Source: Symbiodinium microadriaticum (Eukaryota; Sar; Dinophyceae; Suessiales; Symbiodiniaceae). Taken from it: DNA of 64,000 bases. Shown here piece by piece: positions 25,886 through 37,359 of the stretch. The notes beneath the pieces are model-generated. The model saw only the letters and a list, made by a program, of their open reading frames with translations. It was not told the origin of the DNA and did no database searches. The first letter of the stretch is position 1. Every line of letters starts with the position of its first letter. Both the position numbers and the translations under genes were made by a program. The DNA is taken from positions 23,043 through 87,042 of the forward strand of contig LSRX01000261.1 in assembly GCA_001939145.1 (NCBI GenBank). Direction: 5' to 3'.

Positions 25886-28800
25886 TCAGTAATCTGACCA
25901 AAAAAAGAGACAACACGTGGGGCCGTGGGGGTTCAATGCACACGACACGCCAGCAAAGAACGGCGAAGATCTTTTGGCAGCATCTTCTCCGCTGTAGCGC
26001 CGCCGCTTGGGGCCGTTCGCCATCCAAGTAAGATACTCGTCGTCGGAGGACATGGGCTCCTCCTGTCGTGAACTGCCAAACACAGATCGGTTTTTCCCCA
26101 ACAGGCTCGAACACCAACCACAACAACCCAATGACCCAGTGTGTCTCTCTTCTGAACGGAGCGAACCCGAGTCAGCTTCCAAAGGTGGTGTTTGTTCAAA
26201 TTAGCGGCCATGATGCTGCCCACAATCCCAGGCGAGTCCTGCTTGTCAAGCGCCACTTGCCTGCTGCTCCTGTCCTCTGTGGCATGTTACAACACGCTGC
26301 TACAGGCACTGCTTCAGCCAGGGATGATCTGATTCGAACCTTTCTGTCCTGTCCGACAATCCCCAAGTCCTCGCTAATTGACACAGACTGGCCAAAACGA
26401 AACTCAAATGTTGTACTGTCGTAATGCGTAGTGTCGAAGACGTAGGACACCTTGGGATCATCGCCGTCCATCTGTGGTTGCTTGGCCATCAGCGATTCAC
26501 ACAGATCCTCGGACAAAGCTTGTGCTACCCTGCCTCCACGGAACAAGGAAGCACAACGTGCATCAGTCCTTGTTCGAAGTTAGCCTGGGGAATCACTGCT
26601 ATTGTGCACTCGCTGGTACCTATCATTTTCTTCAGTGCACTTTGGGACCTGTAAAGCCGACGACTTGCTGCTCAATCATGGGTGGCTACATACAACAAGA
26701 TTCTCAAAGAGAAAGGCTCACCCCTAGCACCTGCACATTCTCAATAGGCCGCGGTTCTGGACGATGGCACTTCAAGCTCTGGCGCAAGTGCCGCGCCAGG
26801 ACCGGGTGGGTGGCCGATGTGCATCTGAGCGCAGGCAGCTATAGATATTAATCATGAATCCATGTGCAGTCGGTATGACGACTGCCGTAGGCTGGGAGCA
26901 CATGCCAAAACTACTCCGAAGCCTTTCCATCTGCAAAGACTACAGTGTAAAGGAATACCAAGACTCTCTGTACTCGAACAGACATCCTCAACAGCTGATC
27001 TCTGTACCTCAAGATGAACTCCAGGAATTCAGAATATGCGACCCATCCCAGGTTCAAGTCGGGCACCTCCAAACGTTCCCGACATTCCACTCGTTGCAGA
27101 AGTTCTGTGTGACCGCCAGTGAATCCTTGTAGTCTGGGGAGCGTAGCGCAGCTGATTGAGGAGATGTGGCGGCCCAAACCATCCAGCGACGGCTTAACTC
27201 GTACAATTTCTTATAGACTATTACAGACATAGCGAAAAGACGAGTCTAGGTCTACAGGGTATCTCGTACACAGAGCCTCCAGATCTTCCGCCCCAATCAA
27301 TCACGCCTCCAGGTTCAGGACAGCATGCCACCATCGTGCTGGCACAAACACGACCTGGAGCCAAAAGACGATCGGGGTCAGACTTGCCACTCCAGGTCTT
27401 TCCTTGTTACAGCAGCTGCGGCATGTGGCTCAAACGGTTGATCGGGAGGGGCCTTGGAAGGTTGTCTGCAAATCCAAACCCTTGCTCTTCTGGTTCTTGA
27501 AATCTCCAGAACTGGCGCAGAAACCATCATAACATGAATGATTACAGTGGCCTTGCAAACAGTCGCCATGCCTGCGGATGCAGACGTGATCTTGCTGATT
27601 CTGTTCTGGGATTTCGAGGCTTCTAAGATGAAACATTATTTGCATTAATTCGCAGCAGGCCTCTCCCGGCTGCTGCAGGAACTCGATGGGTGTGAATCGC
27701 TCGGGCCATGCCCGTGCACGAGCACTCCTTGGACAAGAGCGCTTACGACGGGCTCTCGCAGATGCAAAGCCTAGCTAAGCTGGAACTGCTTCTACGTGGC
27801 AGCTCATCCACAACAGGATACGGATACCAGATGCAGCTCATCTCGAAGCCAATATTTCTGGGATCAGCGAAGTATCGACACCGAATCTTAAAAGGAGTGC
27901 GATCGAAAACGTCAAAGCCTGCCCCGAGAGCCCTTGTTGCTTCGGCTCGAGGCCTTGCTCAGGATTCGACATGTACGAGTAACTAGTAGGTGACAGTCGG
28001 GAATGAAGGCAATTAGCCACCAATCCATGCACATGCTGACCCTGCCAGCTCGCCTTCAGCTGAGACACTTCCACCAATGCAAAAACCTTGCCAAACGGCG
28101 GCTCCCAAAAACACCAGGTCAACAATTGCAAGCAGTCGCACCGCTGTGATACCCCCACCGACTCTGGCATGAGTAGTCTAATGTAAAGTCGCAGACTTGA
28201 AATTTGGTTGGTAGCATCCTCCAGTACACCAGGATTCTAACTGCTGAACTTGTGTCCAGAGATTCTTGCTCCACATCCCTCCGACTGCAGCCGTGGTTGC
28301 CAGCATGAGGCGGACTCCTCGCTGAAGTCCGTATCTGCCTGCGACAAGAACCAGCCCACGGTCAGAAAACGTGGAGGCAGTGCCTTGAGTGTACTTCGGC
28401 ATACTGTCGCTGAGTAGATTGCATCTCTTTCTTCGGCATTAATCCGTGCTTGTCGTCTTGCCACATCAGGTCTTTTCAGGCCCCTCTTCCAAGATTCGAG
28501 TCCCAGGACCCTGACTGGCCTCGGGGCGTAGGAGCTCCGGCGGAGTGGAGGGCGGGAAGAGGACCCAAAGCTTCTTACCTGACTAGGAGGAGCCTCCGTC
28601 AAATGAACTGGACTTTGAATGTGTTTTTGTTCGAAGACTCCTACACTCATCGCTCGGCAGGCAAAGCATGTAAAAAGTTCAGAGCCAGACCAGAGTTCTC
28701 CAGCTACCAGTGGTGTCGCTGAGCAGCTCATTCTGATCCTCAAATTCAAGCCGAGTGACCGAACACGAGGGCATTCCAGGCCGATGTGCCCAAAGGATCT

Positions 28801-29896
28801 TTGTGGAGAGTGCTGCCAGAACCTTCGGCGCTTGCAATTTCTGCAACTGCTCAATGATCCATGGCCCGAGCAAACCGTCCCCACAAGCAAAACAGAGTAC
28901 TCAGCACCGTCGCAAGGATGGTTGGACTGCAATCCTACATCCTGACCTGTTGATGGGCTCTTGAAGCAACCGGCACTTCCGCAGCACTCTCCATCAATCT
29001 GAAGAAACTCTCTACCACGCCGGAGGCACGGCGGGGTCCAAGCAGGAGCCATCGGAACGGCGGCCGCAGCGTTCCTCGGTCCAAGCCGGATTTGACACAC
29101 CTCCTCGGCATGAGCCTCCTGATTGCAAAGCAAGCTACCGAGCTCTGCCAAGAGATCGCTCTGGAAAGCCTCGGGCACCTCCAACGGGTGCTCAAGAATG
29201 GACGGATCCTGCGCCTCTGCGCCCGGCGGCCTCGTACTCGCTCAGCAGGGTTTTCGTCGAAGGGTACTCACCGAAGGCGTGGTCGAAAAGGTAGAGTGGC
29301 GTGTCGTCTTCCTGTTTTGTTGGTTCTGAAGCAGTACATGTGCGTACCTAGTGACGAGCTTTTCGAACTCAAATCAAACGAATCCAGTTCTGCCTGCTCT
29401 GCCATGTAATCCCTGAAGTCATTGAAACGCATGCGGATGCCGAATCGGTGATCGCAAATGATCTTCTGATGGCCGAAATCCGCTGAAAAGTTCTCCATGC
29501 GCCAGCGGCCCATTGCGGGCCATCTGTGCATTGCGCCATTGATCAGTGCGGGAACTGATCTGCTCTGGTACTCCCGCCCGAAGTCTTTGTACTTCTCATC
29601 TTGCACATCAACCCTTGCAATGTTGTCCATGCAGCGGCCATAGATAGCCCCCAAGTCCAAGCGAGCGAAGGAGTGGACCTGTCGTGCCACAACAGCATAA
29701 ATCGAATGGCTGAGACATGCTGAGACTAAGTCTAATTGCCGATCACCCACGTCCGCCCGAACACAGCGAGCTCGCATTCAGAACTCCAGATAATCCAGCC
29801 TTCCAGTCCGCTTCCTTCCAGTTGGGCCGGCGCTGTGCTCGCACCTGCTCGAGCAGCCGCCGGCGCCTCGCCGCCCAATCCTCCTCTGGGCTGGTT
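25886..29896 (-). CDS. JmjC-domain (JMJD6-like) Fe(II)/2-oxoglutarate oxygenase
   Basis: JMJD6-type enzymes are nuclear 2-oxoglutarate oxygenases (lysyl hydroxylases). Exons on the minus strand: 29896-29800 (RRPNWKEADWK), 29678-29348 (ALINGAMHRWPAMGRW), 29307-29231 (TPLYLFDHAFGEYPS), 29178-29139, 29074-29030 (RPPFRWLLLGPR), 28822-28760 (STLHKDPLGTSAWNALVF), one starting at 28578 (KKLWVLFPPSTPPELL), one ending at 27661 (FTPIEFLQQPGE), 27354-27307 (VVFVPARWWHAVLNLE), 27125-27067 (DSLAVTQNFCNEW) and 26824-26731. The HKD triad plus the His in WWHAVLN supply the three iron ligands, so the enzyme should be catalytically competent. Phases match from 29678 to 28578 and from 27661 to 26731. Likely tail exons are 26518-26451 and 26062-25886, the latter with an acidic-basic stretch (GPKRRRYSGEDAAKR) like a nuclear signal; their link to 26731 is not resolved. 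One segment between 28.5 and 27.7 kb is missing. Introns begin GT or GC. Confidence 0.9.
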
Positions 29897-29987
29897 CTGA
29901 GTTCTGAGCACGAGCACCACCTATAGAAGCATTGTCACAGGGTGTACAGTGTGAATTGAAAGGTGGCATGACTCACAAACAGGAGCA

Positions 29988-30539
29988 CTAGCCTTCAGCC
30001 CCGACCTGCCCGTCCTCAGTGCCAGGCAGCGTCGCCAAGCGCCGTTCGTGGGCTTTCAGTGCAGCCGTGGCCTCGGAAAGTTCTTCACTGGCCTCCGCAT
30101 CGCCAGGACGCAGGGTCAGGACCTGGCCATTGCTGAACGGAAGTACGCATAAGGCAACCCTTCGCTTGCGAAGATGAGGCCGGGCAACTTATAACCAAAT
30201 GTATCAAGCCACGGTCACGAACAACAATCTGAGCTGTGCACAGAACATGAAACGTAAAGCACCCGACGGCAACTATTCTTCCAGTGGCTGCATGAATTCC
30301 CGCTGCAGGCGGGGGTTCGACTGGGCGATCCGCTCAATTGAATGATCCAGTTCCGTGCACATGCAGACTGCTCGGAAAGCCTCTTGGGGCGAGCTGTACA
30401 AGTAGCCGTGGCAACAGCCGTTTCTGCTTTTCATGTAATTATGGAGTGCTACGACATAGGAGACGGCCTGCTGGTACGTCTCGATGGCCTCTGGAACGCG
30501 GAAGGCACTCATCAACGCTCGCGCTAGCGTCTGCTTCGC
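29988..30539 (-). CDS. TPR-repeat protein, C-terminal exons
   Basis: Two minus-strand exons join in phase through a GC-AG intron. 30539-30468 encodes QTLARALMSAFRVPEAIETY and 30122-29988 encodes VLTLRPGDAEASEELSEAT followed by an acidic tail and a stop codon. The joined sequence reads AIETYQQVLTLRPGDAEA, the classic end of one tetratricopeptide helix pair and start of the next. TPRs mediate protein-protein contacts; no more specific role can be read. The alternative, an unspliced ORF through 30273, is open but loses the TPR pattern. Upstream exons were not found. The stop lies about 90 bp before the first recognised exon of the JmjC gene, in the same orientation. Confidence 0.65.
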
Positions 30540-31743
30540 CTGTCGGGTTGACATGACTACTCCACACACGCGTCCGGCAAGCCCAAGGCGCAAGAAACCG
30601 CTGCCGCTGGCCATCAGCAAGAGCTCAGCTTTAAAGGCCGCAGATTTAATTATGCTACGTCTATACTAGACATGTGGCTGAGTCGGTGGCCACGGGGTCA
30701 TCTTTGTCTCGACAAAGATTACTCCAGTTTACTCTTTGCTGTTCCGGGATTTCCCGGGTGACCAGAACCCTTTCTACAAAAACGAAGCCCGGGAGCCAGG
30801 TAAAACGATAAAGCTGATTCTGCTTAGGCCTCTGGCAGTGTCAGCGTCGCTCCCGGGGCCAGGGCGACGGCATTGCGAGCCGCCTCACAAAGCAGCAAAG
30901 CAGTGGAGCAATCAGATGCTGTCCAGGCATCCGAACTTGTTGTGCGTGCAGATTTTTGTGGGACAGACCCTTTGCAATGCATTGTGGTCGTTAATGCGGA
31001 TTACTCCTGTGCTGGAGCATCACTCACCAAGCATGTGTGAGGCTTTGAGAACACGTCACAGGAGCATCGGCGACAAACGGCAGTGGACTTGCGACAGGGA
31101 ATCTCCTGGCTGCGACAGCCAGGCACCACGAGTTGGAAGGTGACAAAGGATGACTCAACAAAGTCAGTATTTCAACGCATGTATGATAACGCTCCGCCCC
31201 TCGGTGCATTCAGAAAAATGTCCCTACATGTTCCCCTTTTGAAATAATGTTGAGCCCGTGAAAGGCTAAACTGTAGATCTGGTCCCTCAAGCACATGCCA
31301 GATCATGCCAATGCAGGGTTTCAGATGATGTGACACAAACTTCAGTTGAATATGTATGGGTGCTTCGCCACCAAGGAAGAGAAAACATACCCTTACAGCA
31401 TGTATATACTAAAACCATAAAGAACCATGGCATGACCTCGACAGCTCGGTGCGCCGAGGAGGCTGTGTCCAACATGAGCTCGCACTGCGCTATCGCCTGC
31501 AAAGCCACGCTTTGAGATCTGGGTATGTCAATGCTGCCGATCTTTGGGCTCTTGCTCACAGGTAGACTATGAGGAGAAGTCAGGCCTGTTGCAGTTTGTC
31601 CGAATTCCCTGTGCAAAGACACAAGATCCAAGGATGCAAGTACCAGCATCCGATGTTGCAACTCGTGACGCGGAGTACCGAACATGCTCGAACAGGCATG
31701 GTGGTCTCCCTCGTCTCCAGTCCTCGCTATACAGTACGACCGC

Positions 31744-31855
31744 CCTGAAGTGCGGCAATGAACTCGTGCTGTCTGGCCTCCAAGAGCTCCGGCGTTGAGA
31801 CCGCCGGAGGGTCGAGGTCCCTGAAAGCAGCAAGAGCCTCGCCGAGTGCGTTCGA
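31744..31855 (-). CDS. Candidate exon, unidentified protein
   Basis: The segment is bounded by an AG acceptor and a GC donor. It encodes about 37 residues, including NALGEALAAFRDLDPPAVST and ELLEARQHEFIAALQ. Helical, charged composition and splice signals support coding; no family was recognised. It may belong with the exon at 32,200-32,307 or the ankyrin exons upstream. Confidence 0.45.
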
Positions 31856-32134
31856 CTTACATAAGACTGTCCGGCCCCGTGAACAGGGCCGTTGCTGCTT
31901 GATAATGCCAAGGGCTTCAAGAGTTTCAAGGCTTTGGGCTCAAGCTGTGATGGATTGCCTATTCCGGCGAAATAGGATGCGAGCTCCAGGTGCAAGTTGC
32001 TTCAGGAAGTAGGACACATGGTAGACAAGGGTGCAGCAGCAACCCGCTACTGCTTCCGTAAGCCTTTTGTTCACCGGGCCGTGTATAGTGTTCGGGCGCA
32101 ACCCTTGGAGGGAAGCGGCCCCACTTCACAAGCT

Positions 32135-32175
32135 GGTCTCTCTCTCTCTCTCTCTCTCTCCCTCCCTCTCTCTAG
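32135..32175. repeat. (CT)n microsatellite
   Basis: A CT run of about 40 bp with short CCT interruptions, seen directly. On the minus strand it follows the exon ending near 32,180. Confidence 0.9.
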
Positions 32176-32179
32176 CGCG

Positions 32180-32310
32180 GCACGATGGAGACGAGACAGA
32201 ACATCTAATATCTTGACCATGCGCTGCGGGCAATCGGCCTCAACGAAGAGGCCCTGTTCGGCTAGCCGACTCCCCCGATGCAGCACGTCGTTTGCATCAC
32301 ACACCATGGC
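32180..32310 (-). CDS. Candidate exon, unidentified protein
   Basis: The minus-strand frame encodes MVCDANDVLHRGSRLAEQGL followed by FVEADCPQRMVKILDVLSRL. It has an AG acceptor just upstream of the Met and runs into the CT tract downstream, so its donor is unclear. It looks like alpha-helical protein; no family was recognised. Confidence 0.4.
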
Positions 32311-32777
32311 TGCGATCGGCCTTTACTCGTGCAGTTGGGGAGCCATCTGAAGGCTGAAAGACGAAGGAGTTGTTTCAAAAATGCATTAGCGTGACTTGGC
32401 GGTGCTCCGGCAATGCGCTGCAACATTTTATGCACCATTTTGCAAATATACTACCGTGCGTGCGTTTCTGTGCTGTTGTGTGTGTGTGCATACATGCGTA
32501 TGTGGTACACATGCGGCATGCATGCATGTGTGCATAATATACGAAACTTGGTACAGTTCTCGATCTGCGAGCAGAATTTCATTTGCTATGTATGTAGCCA
32601 AGCTTACCATAATAAATGAATGCTGATTGCTTTACCTCAATCTGCGTGCGCATGTGGCTGTTGCAGCTCCGTGCTTGAGCATGGTGTGACCGTTAGCGTG
32701 GTCAAGCCCATCTGCCCGGAGAAGGAAGCCCCTTTCACTGCAAGCTCCAGGCGGTGGATCGCGAGTGTCGTTCAGAC

Positions 32778-33799
32778 CGGCGGAGGCAGCGACCATCAGG
32801 GGTGTGCGGCCTGGGGGCGGAGGGGGGATTGTGATGCTAGGCAAGGGAGCCTGGGCTGAAGGCTACAGGACCCTACCGGACTGCTGCACGCAACACAGCG
32901 GTGCCTTGCTTGTCGATCAGCCCAGGGTGTGCCTGCCCAGCATCACATGACTGTACGCAGCAATCTCTGATCGGCATCAAAACCTGACAGCACGAGTGGT
33001 CCGTCATCAAGAGACACATGTTGGAATTTCGGGCTTGAGATGGGCCCGATAGCCCTCCGTAGCAGGGATAGCGTGCGTTCCGGGCTTGGAGATTCTGGGA
33101 CTGAGTGACAGCTGCGATCCCTCGTAGGCCTTCAAAGCCAGCAAAGCTTTCGCCGCCTGTGCGCATGGCGGCAGAAAATCTATGGCTGGCGGGTTGAATC
33201 TTCAGTCACCGATTCGCAGTTGAAACCAGTTCATGTAACGACCTCTGGCAAAAGCATCCAGCACCTCAGGTTTTCTTAGTAGCGTGCTTACGTCCCGGTC
33301 GGTTGTTGCGACCAAGCTCAGCCTCAGGTACCTGAGTCGCCTCGGAACTGAGGTTCGAGAGAGTATGAAATAGCTTGTGTTGACGACTTGTTGTTTACAG
33401 TAAATGTTTCCCGGAGACGGGAAATATGCAATGCCAACCTTGCACTACACCAATTGACTTTGCACAGCACGCTAGAGTCTGTCGGCAACTACCTGCTCTG
33501 CGAAAGGAACAGCAGCAAACAAAGATCCGCTCTGACCCGCCTCATGTCGGCCTTAGTTCCAGCATGCATGGCAAATTACGAGACTGTGTATTCGCCACTG
33601 AAAGACAGCCTCAGAAAATGTCAAACTTGGGGGCTGCATGTGTCCAGAAAAATGTCTATACCTGCACATGACGCAAACGTCTACTAGTAGCAGATGAAAT
33701 CTCTTGGGAAAGCCTGCCACTATGCACGGGCTGAGGCCCGTGGCCCAAGCGTGCTGCAAGGTGCAGCGGGGTCAGACCGGCAAAGTCTTGACCGTTGAC
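32778..33799 (-). CDS. Ankyrin-repeat protein exons
   Basis: Ankyrin repeats are about 33-residue helix-turn-helix units for protein binding. Three minus-strand exons carry the signature: 33799-33738 encodes VNGQDFAGLTPLHLAARLGH, which contains the TPLHLAA core; 32932-32877 encodes LIDKQGTAVLRAAVR with a GTAGGG donor; 32810-32778 encodes GRTPLMVAASAG. Acceptors are AG and donors GC, GT and GT. The first and second exons are not in matching phase, so at least one exon between them is missing. The minus strand on either side may hold more of the gene. Partner and cell location are unknown. Confidence 0.65.
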
Positions 33800-34406
33800 C
33801 TGCCGCGCAGGGCCAGCCCGGCCGAGGTGAATCGCATGGGAGGCAGGTGCCGGATTGGATTTTGGAAACTCAGATCGCAGTGCAGCAGCACAGTAGGGAG
33901 TCGAATCTTGACTCGAAGCATTTGTGAGCCACCAGGCTTCCAGCCCGAATCCCTCCATGCGCCTCTCCCTTCAGGCTGGCGATCAGCCGGAGCCTTGCTC
34001 AGGCAGGCGAACATTGCGGTTCAGAACTAACATGTGAATTCTGCAGGCTCCCAGTCATGCGGACATGGAAGGCTATATGGCTTCCCACCCTTTCAGACTT
34101 CGCGGTGTGTGAATGCGCTTAATTTCGGAACTTTCAGCGTATAATCTCGGCATATGAGTTGCGGCTGAGATATCTTGACGCCGGCAATGCGCACCCTTGA
34201 ACAAACCCCGAGCGAAAGCACAATCACTGCTTTGCGGCAGTCTTGACGTCTAAGCCAAGGGCATTGCACAGGCTTCTTCCTGACAATGCAGCAGCAGATT
34301 TCGCACAGCAGATGAAGCTATGAAAACAACAAGACGTGCATCCGAGCATGCAAAGACCCTGAGCCTGCTGCGAACAGTCTTTGTTGAGATACTGAAGCCC
34401 GAGGCC

Positions 34407-34764
34407 CATCTTGGTGTCTCAATGGGGAATCCAAGGATGCAAGCTTCCGACTGAAAGCCGGTCTCCTCTTCGCCGATGCACATGATGGCGACGTGTGCGC
34501 ACTGCCGTCCCTGCAAGAAACGCTTTGAGCATCCGGATTCACGAGGAAGTTAAAGCAACATTTCCTGGGTGGAGAGTCTGGCCCATACCATCACACCGAG
34601 ACCACAAAGTAAAAACCCTCAACATGACACTGATGAAGCTTCACAAGCATGTATGAATGTTGAGCACTCACTCTGACATCTCGGACGTGCTCTTCCTTGC
34701 GTCGCGATGCCTGGGCGTCTCGAAAGTGGATGTCGGCTAGGCCGGTTCCCATGCCATCGCCAAC
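34407..34764 (-). CDS. Two exons of an unidentified protein
   Basis: Exon 34764-34672 (31 codons, VGDGMGTGLADIHFRDAQ then RRKEEHVRDVR) ends at a canonical GTGAGT donor. The next, from 34510 to about 34407, starts after a CTTGCAG acceptor with CAHVAIMCIGEEETGFQSEA and ACILGFPIETPR. Phases agree (both phase 0). The family was not recognised. Confidence 0.5.
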
Positions 34765-35109
34765 CTTGGGGCATGCACTATGCATGCACCGGCTACTCGT
34801 TCATGCAACTCATGGAAATAGCAACCTTGATTTTCTTCACAATCAAGAACCATCACCAAGAGCCAAGGTGGTGAACAACAGAACCTCCAACCAACAACGG
34901 AAATCCTGCCTCTTGTGACAATGAGAGCGAGGAGATGAAACACAGCTTCTTCTGGTCCCACTTGGGCCCCAACTTGGACAAGCTGGATCACGGACATCCG
35001 ATCATTCGCACCCACAACGCGTAAGAGCTCCTCTCAAGATCACTGACTCGAACTCGAGACAGGACCTCTCAACTCCCCCCAAACAACTCAAATGTAATCT
35101 CTGCAATGC

Positions 35110-37352
35110 CCCCAGTACCAATGGCTCCAGATTCTTGAGGATGTTGAACTTGGCATCCGCTTTCTCCGCCCTGCTATGCAAAAGAGACCAAAGCATCGAG
35201 AGCACGGAAAAGGTCTCAGAATCGCAATGGCTCACTAACAGCAGCCGCGATCTTCATCTGCCAGAAAATGGAGAAAGCCGGCAATCATGCTGCGAGTCCC
35301 TGAACTGAAAGTCTCAGCGAACGTGGCAATGCATCCGGGAAACTCTTCCAGCATCTCTTCCCGCTCCGGCGTGACGGTCCAATCTCGGGGTAGGCTCGCT
35401 TCCAACGAGATCACTATGATTGACTAAAAATTTAATAGGCGACTGGGTTACTATAAACATGACACGATGCAGGGGAAGTCGTGCCGTGGCATCATGATCG
35501 AGGTGTGTCCAGCACGCGAAGGCGAACCTGCAGATGATGGCCGGCGGCCGGATATGAGAAGGATGCAAAGGCTTGCTCGGCATCAAGCTTGGATGAAAAG
35601 TGCAGATGCAGCATGCTGCGCACGATGACTCCGAAAGCTCCAAAGAGTGCGGCAGTGCACTAGAATACAACAGGCTCGGGGTAGGTCCCGGCGTGACACC
35701 TGACGAGGTCCTGCACTGCACCAACTGAGAACGCGGCTGATAATGGCTTTCACAATGCGAACCTTCCGGTTCCTGACGCAGACGGCCGAAACTCCAAGCT
35801 CTACTTTGCGCTCATAACGAGCATCATCGGAGTATCGCAAGTCTTTCCGCCCCACCTATCATGCCTGCATTCAAAAGTCAGGCCAACATGTGCAACTTCG
35901 AGGCCCGGCCAAGTAGCACAGCTTCCGTGAGGAAAAGACTCAAGCACTCCTCGCTGCCACCATCAAAGCCGTGGACCCAGAAATGTCTGGCTCCTCACAT
36001 TCAATTCTTCGGTCTTCGTCTTGCTGGTCGCACTGTTGCAACTGTGAGGGTGACCCCCTGGCTACGTGCGTGGGCACATACATTTTAGCGCTAACAACAC
36101 CAACTTGCAACGTCCGCCATCACTTCCGTGCGGGGCGTCTGCACATGAATTTTCGCAACATCTTGGAGCGGAAATGCATGAACTGCAAATGTTGACTGGG
36201 GTCTCTTGAAATTTAAGCATGCGCGTGAGACTAAAAAGCCCAGAAGCTAGTAGCGTGGGCCCAGAGAGATCGGAAACACCGGACGTGCGGCAGATTGCCT
36301 GGCTGTGCAAGGCTCGGAAGAACCCGAAGGTCCATGCCTCTCATTCTGATGGCTTTCTTCTGCTGTGCCTCGCACGGCCATGTCCAAACAGTATTTACAT
36401 GTGCATCTGGATCCCGGAAGATGCTGACAGGCTTCCTAGAAAAGCTCAACTGAAGTGCTGACTTCGGCCAACTGGTCTGGTCCAACTCCGCCAAGGTGTG
36501 GAGTTGCCAACAGAGGAGTCCACGTTTCACATCAAACGTGGACTCCTCTGTTGGCAACTCCACCACACAATTATTCAAGGTGAAATGGCCAGAGGCCGTG
36601 TGCATCTCCCCGTTTGAAACTGAGAACCCAAACCGGCATGGCAAACAACCGTGGTCTTTGGGCTGAGTGTCGCACTTCAACTGGAACATGCCTCTTCCGT
36701 CAGACTTCTTAAAATTGGCATCGGGATTTGCCTTACCCCGGTTTTTGGGGAAACCTCAAGAGCTGGCCGGTACAAGGGTGGTACAATTCAAACCCCGGTG
36801 ACATGACATGCTTGTCGTTGCTCCGGAGCATGCGAGAGTCCATGAACCACTTTAGCAAGTAAGATCCTGGTCTTCCCATGCGACAGATGTGTATGTTTTG
36901 TGGCTCTTCGGGTTCTGTGCTTGGCATCCCAAGCAGCCGAGCAACCTCACATACGTAAGCTGCATACTCGGGCGTCATGGTTCGTTTGCAGCTGTAAATC
37001 CAGTCAAGCCATTCCTCTACGGTGTACTCTTGAAAAGGGTAGTACACCTCCGAGTCTGCGCCGAATGGCGCCTCCCCGCTGACCCCGGTGAATGGGGCAG
37101 CATGTGGGTGAATGCGCCTGTGGGAGCATCAACGCTTAAGTTAAGCGTTGATGCTCCCACAGGCGCATTCGGCAACTGCACCTCAGGCAGCTTCTCCTCC
37201 GCCAGCTCAGTCTCGGCATGGTGCCGGCACACTCTCGGCGGCACGGAGACACTGCGACGGCCCGGTTTTCCCTCCTTTTCCTCCACAAACTCGACAAACG
37301 TATGCACCACCCTTGCTTTCCATGTCGGGAGGCCCGCAGCTGCAGCTGGCAT
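35110..37352 (-). CDS. Unidentified protein, series of exons (possibly one gene)
   Basis: Consecutive minus-strand segments look coding: about 37352-37140 (VVHTFVEFVEEKEGKPGR, AETELAEEKLPEVQLP), 37028-36737 (about 97 codons, EYTVEEWLDWIYSCKR, GTAAGG donor), about 36690-36231 (PCRFGFSVSNGEMHTASG), 35855-35700 (52 codons, RKDLRYSDDARYERKVELGV, GTGTCA donor), 35383-35246 (EREEMLEEFPGCIATFAE, GC donor) and 35214-35110 (TFSVLSMLWSLLHSRAEKAD, LKNLEPLVLGA). All share the strand and are dense in charged and aromatic residues. No family was recognised and phases were not all matched, so this may be more than one gene. Two long hairpins interrupt the coding frame (see separate entries). I am fairly sure the exons are real and unsure of the joining. 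Confidence 0.5.
36500..36561. repeat. Perfect 28-bp inverted repeat with 6-nt loop
   Basis: 36500-36527 is the exact reverse complement of 36534-36561, with loop CACATC. The minus-strand frame of 36689-36231 stays open through both arms, so the hairpin would sit inside coding sequence or transcript. Confidence 0.95.
37110..37170. repeat. Perfect 30-bp inverted repeat with 1-nt spacer
   Basis: 37110-37139 is the exact reverse complement of 37141-37170, separated by a single G. One arm reads as the end of the protein-like minus-strand exon (LPNAPVGAST); the other is its inverted copy. Confidence 0.95.
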
Positions 37353-37359
37353 AATGAGT

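Noticed and set aside
26300..26390. Possible tRNA because of a GGTTCGAATC-like B-box on the minus strand
   Set aside because: The flanks cannot form a T-arm or acceptor stem and no A-box lies at the right distance.
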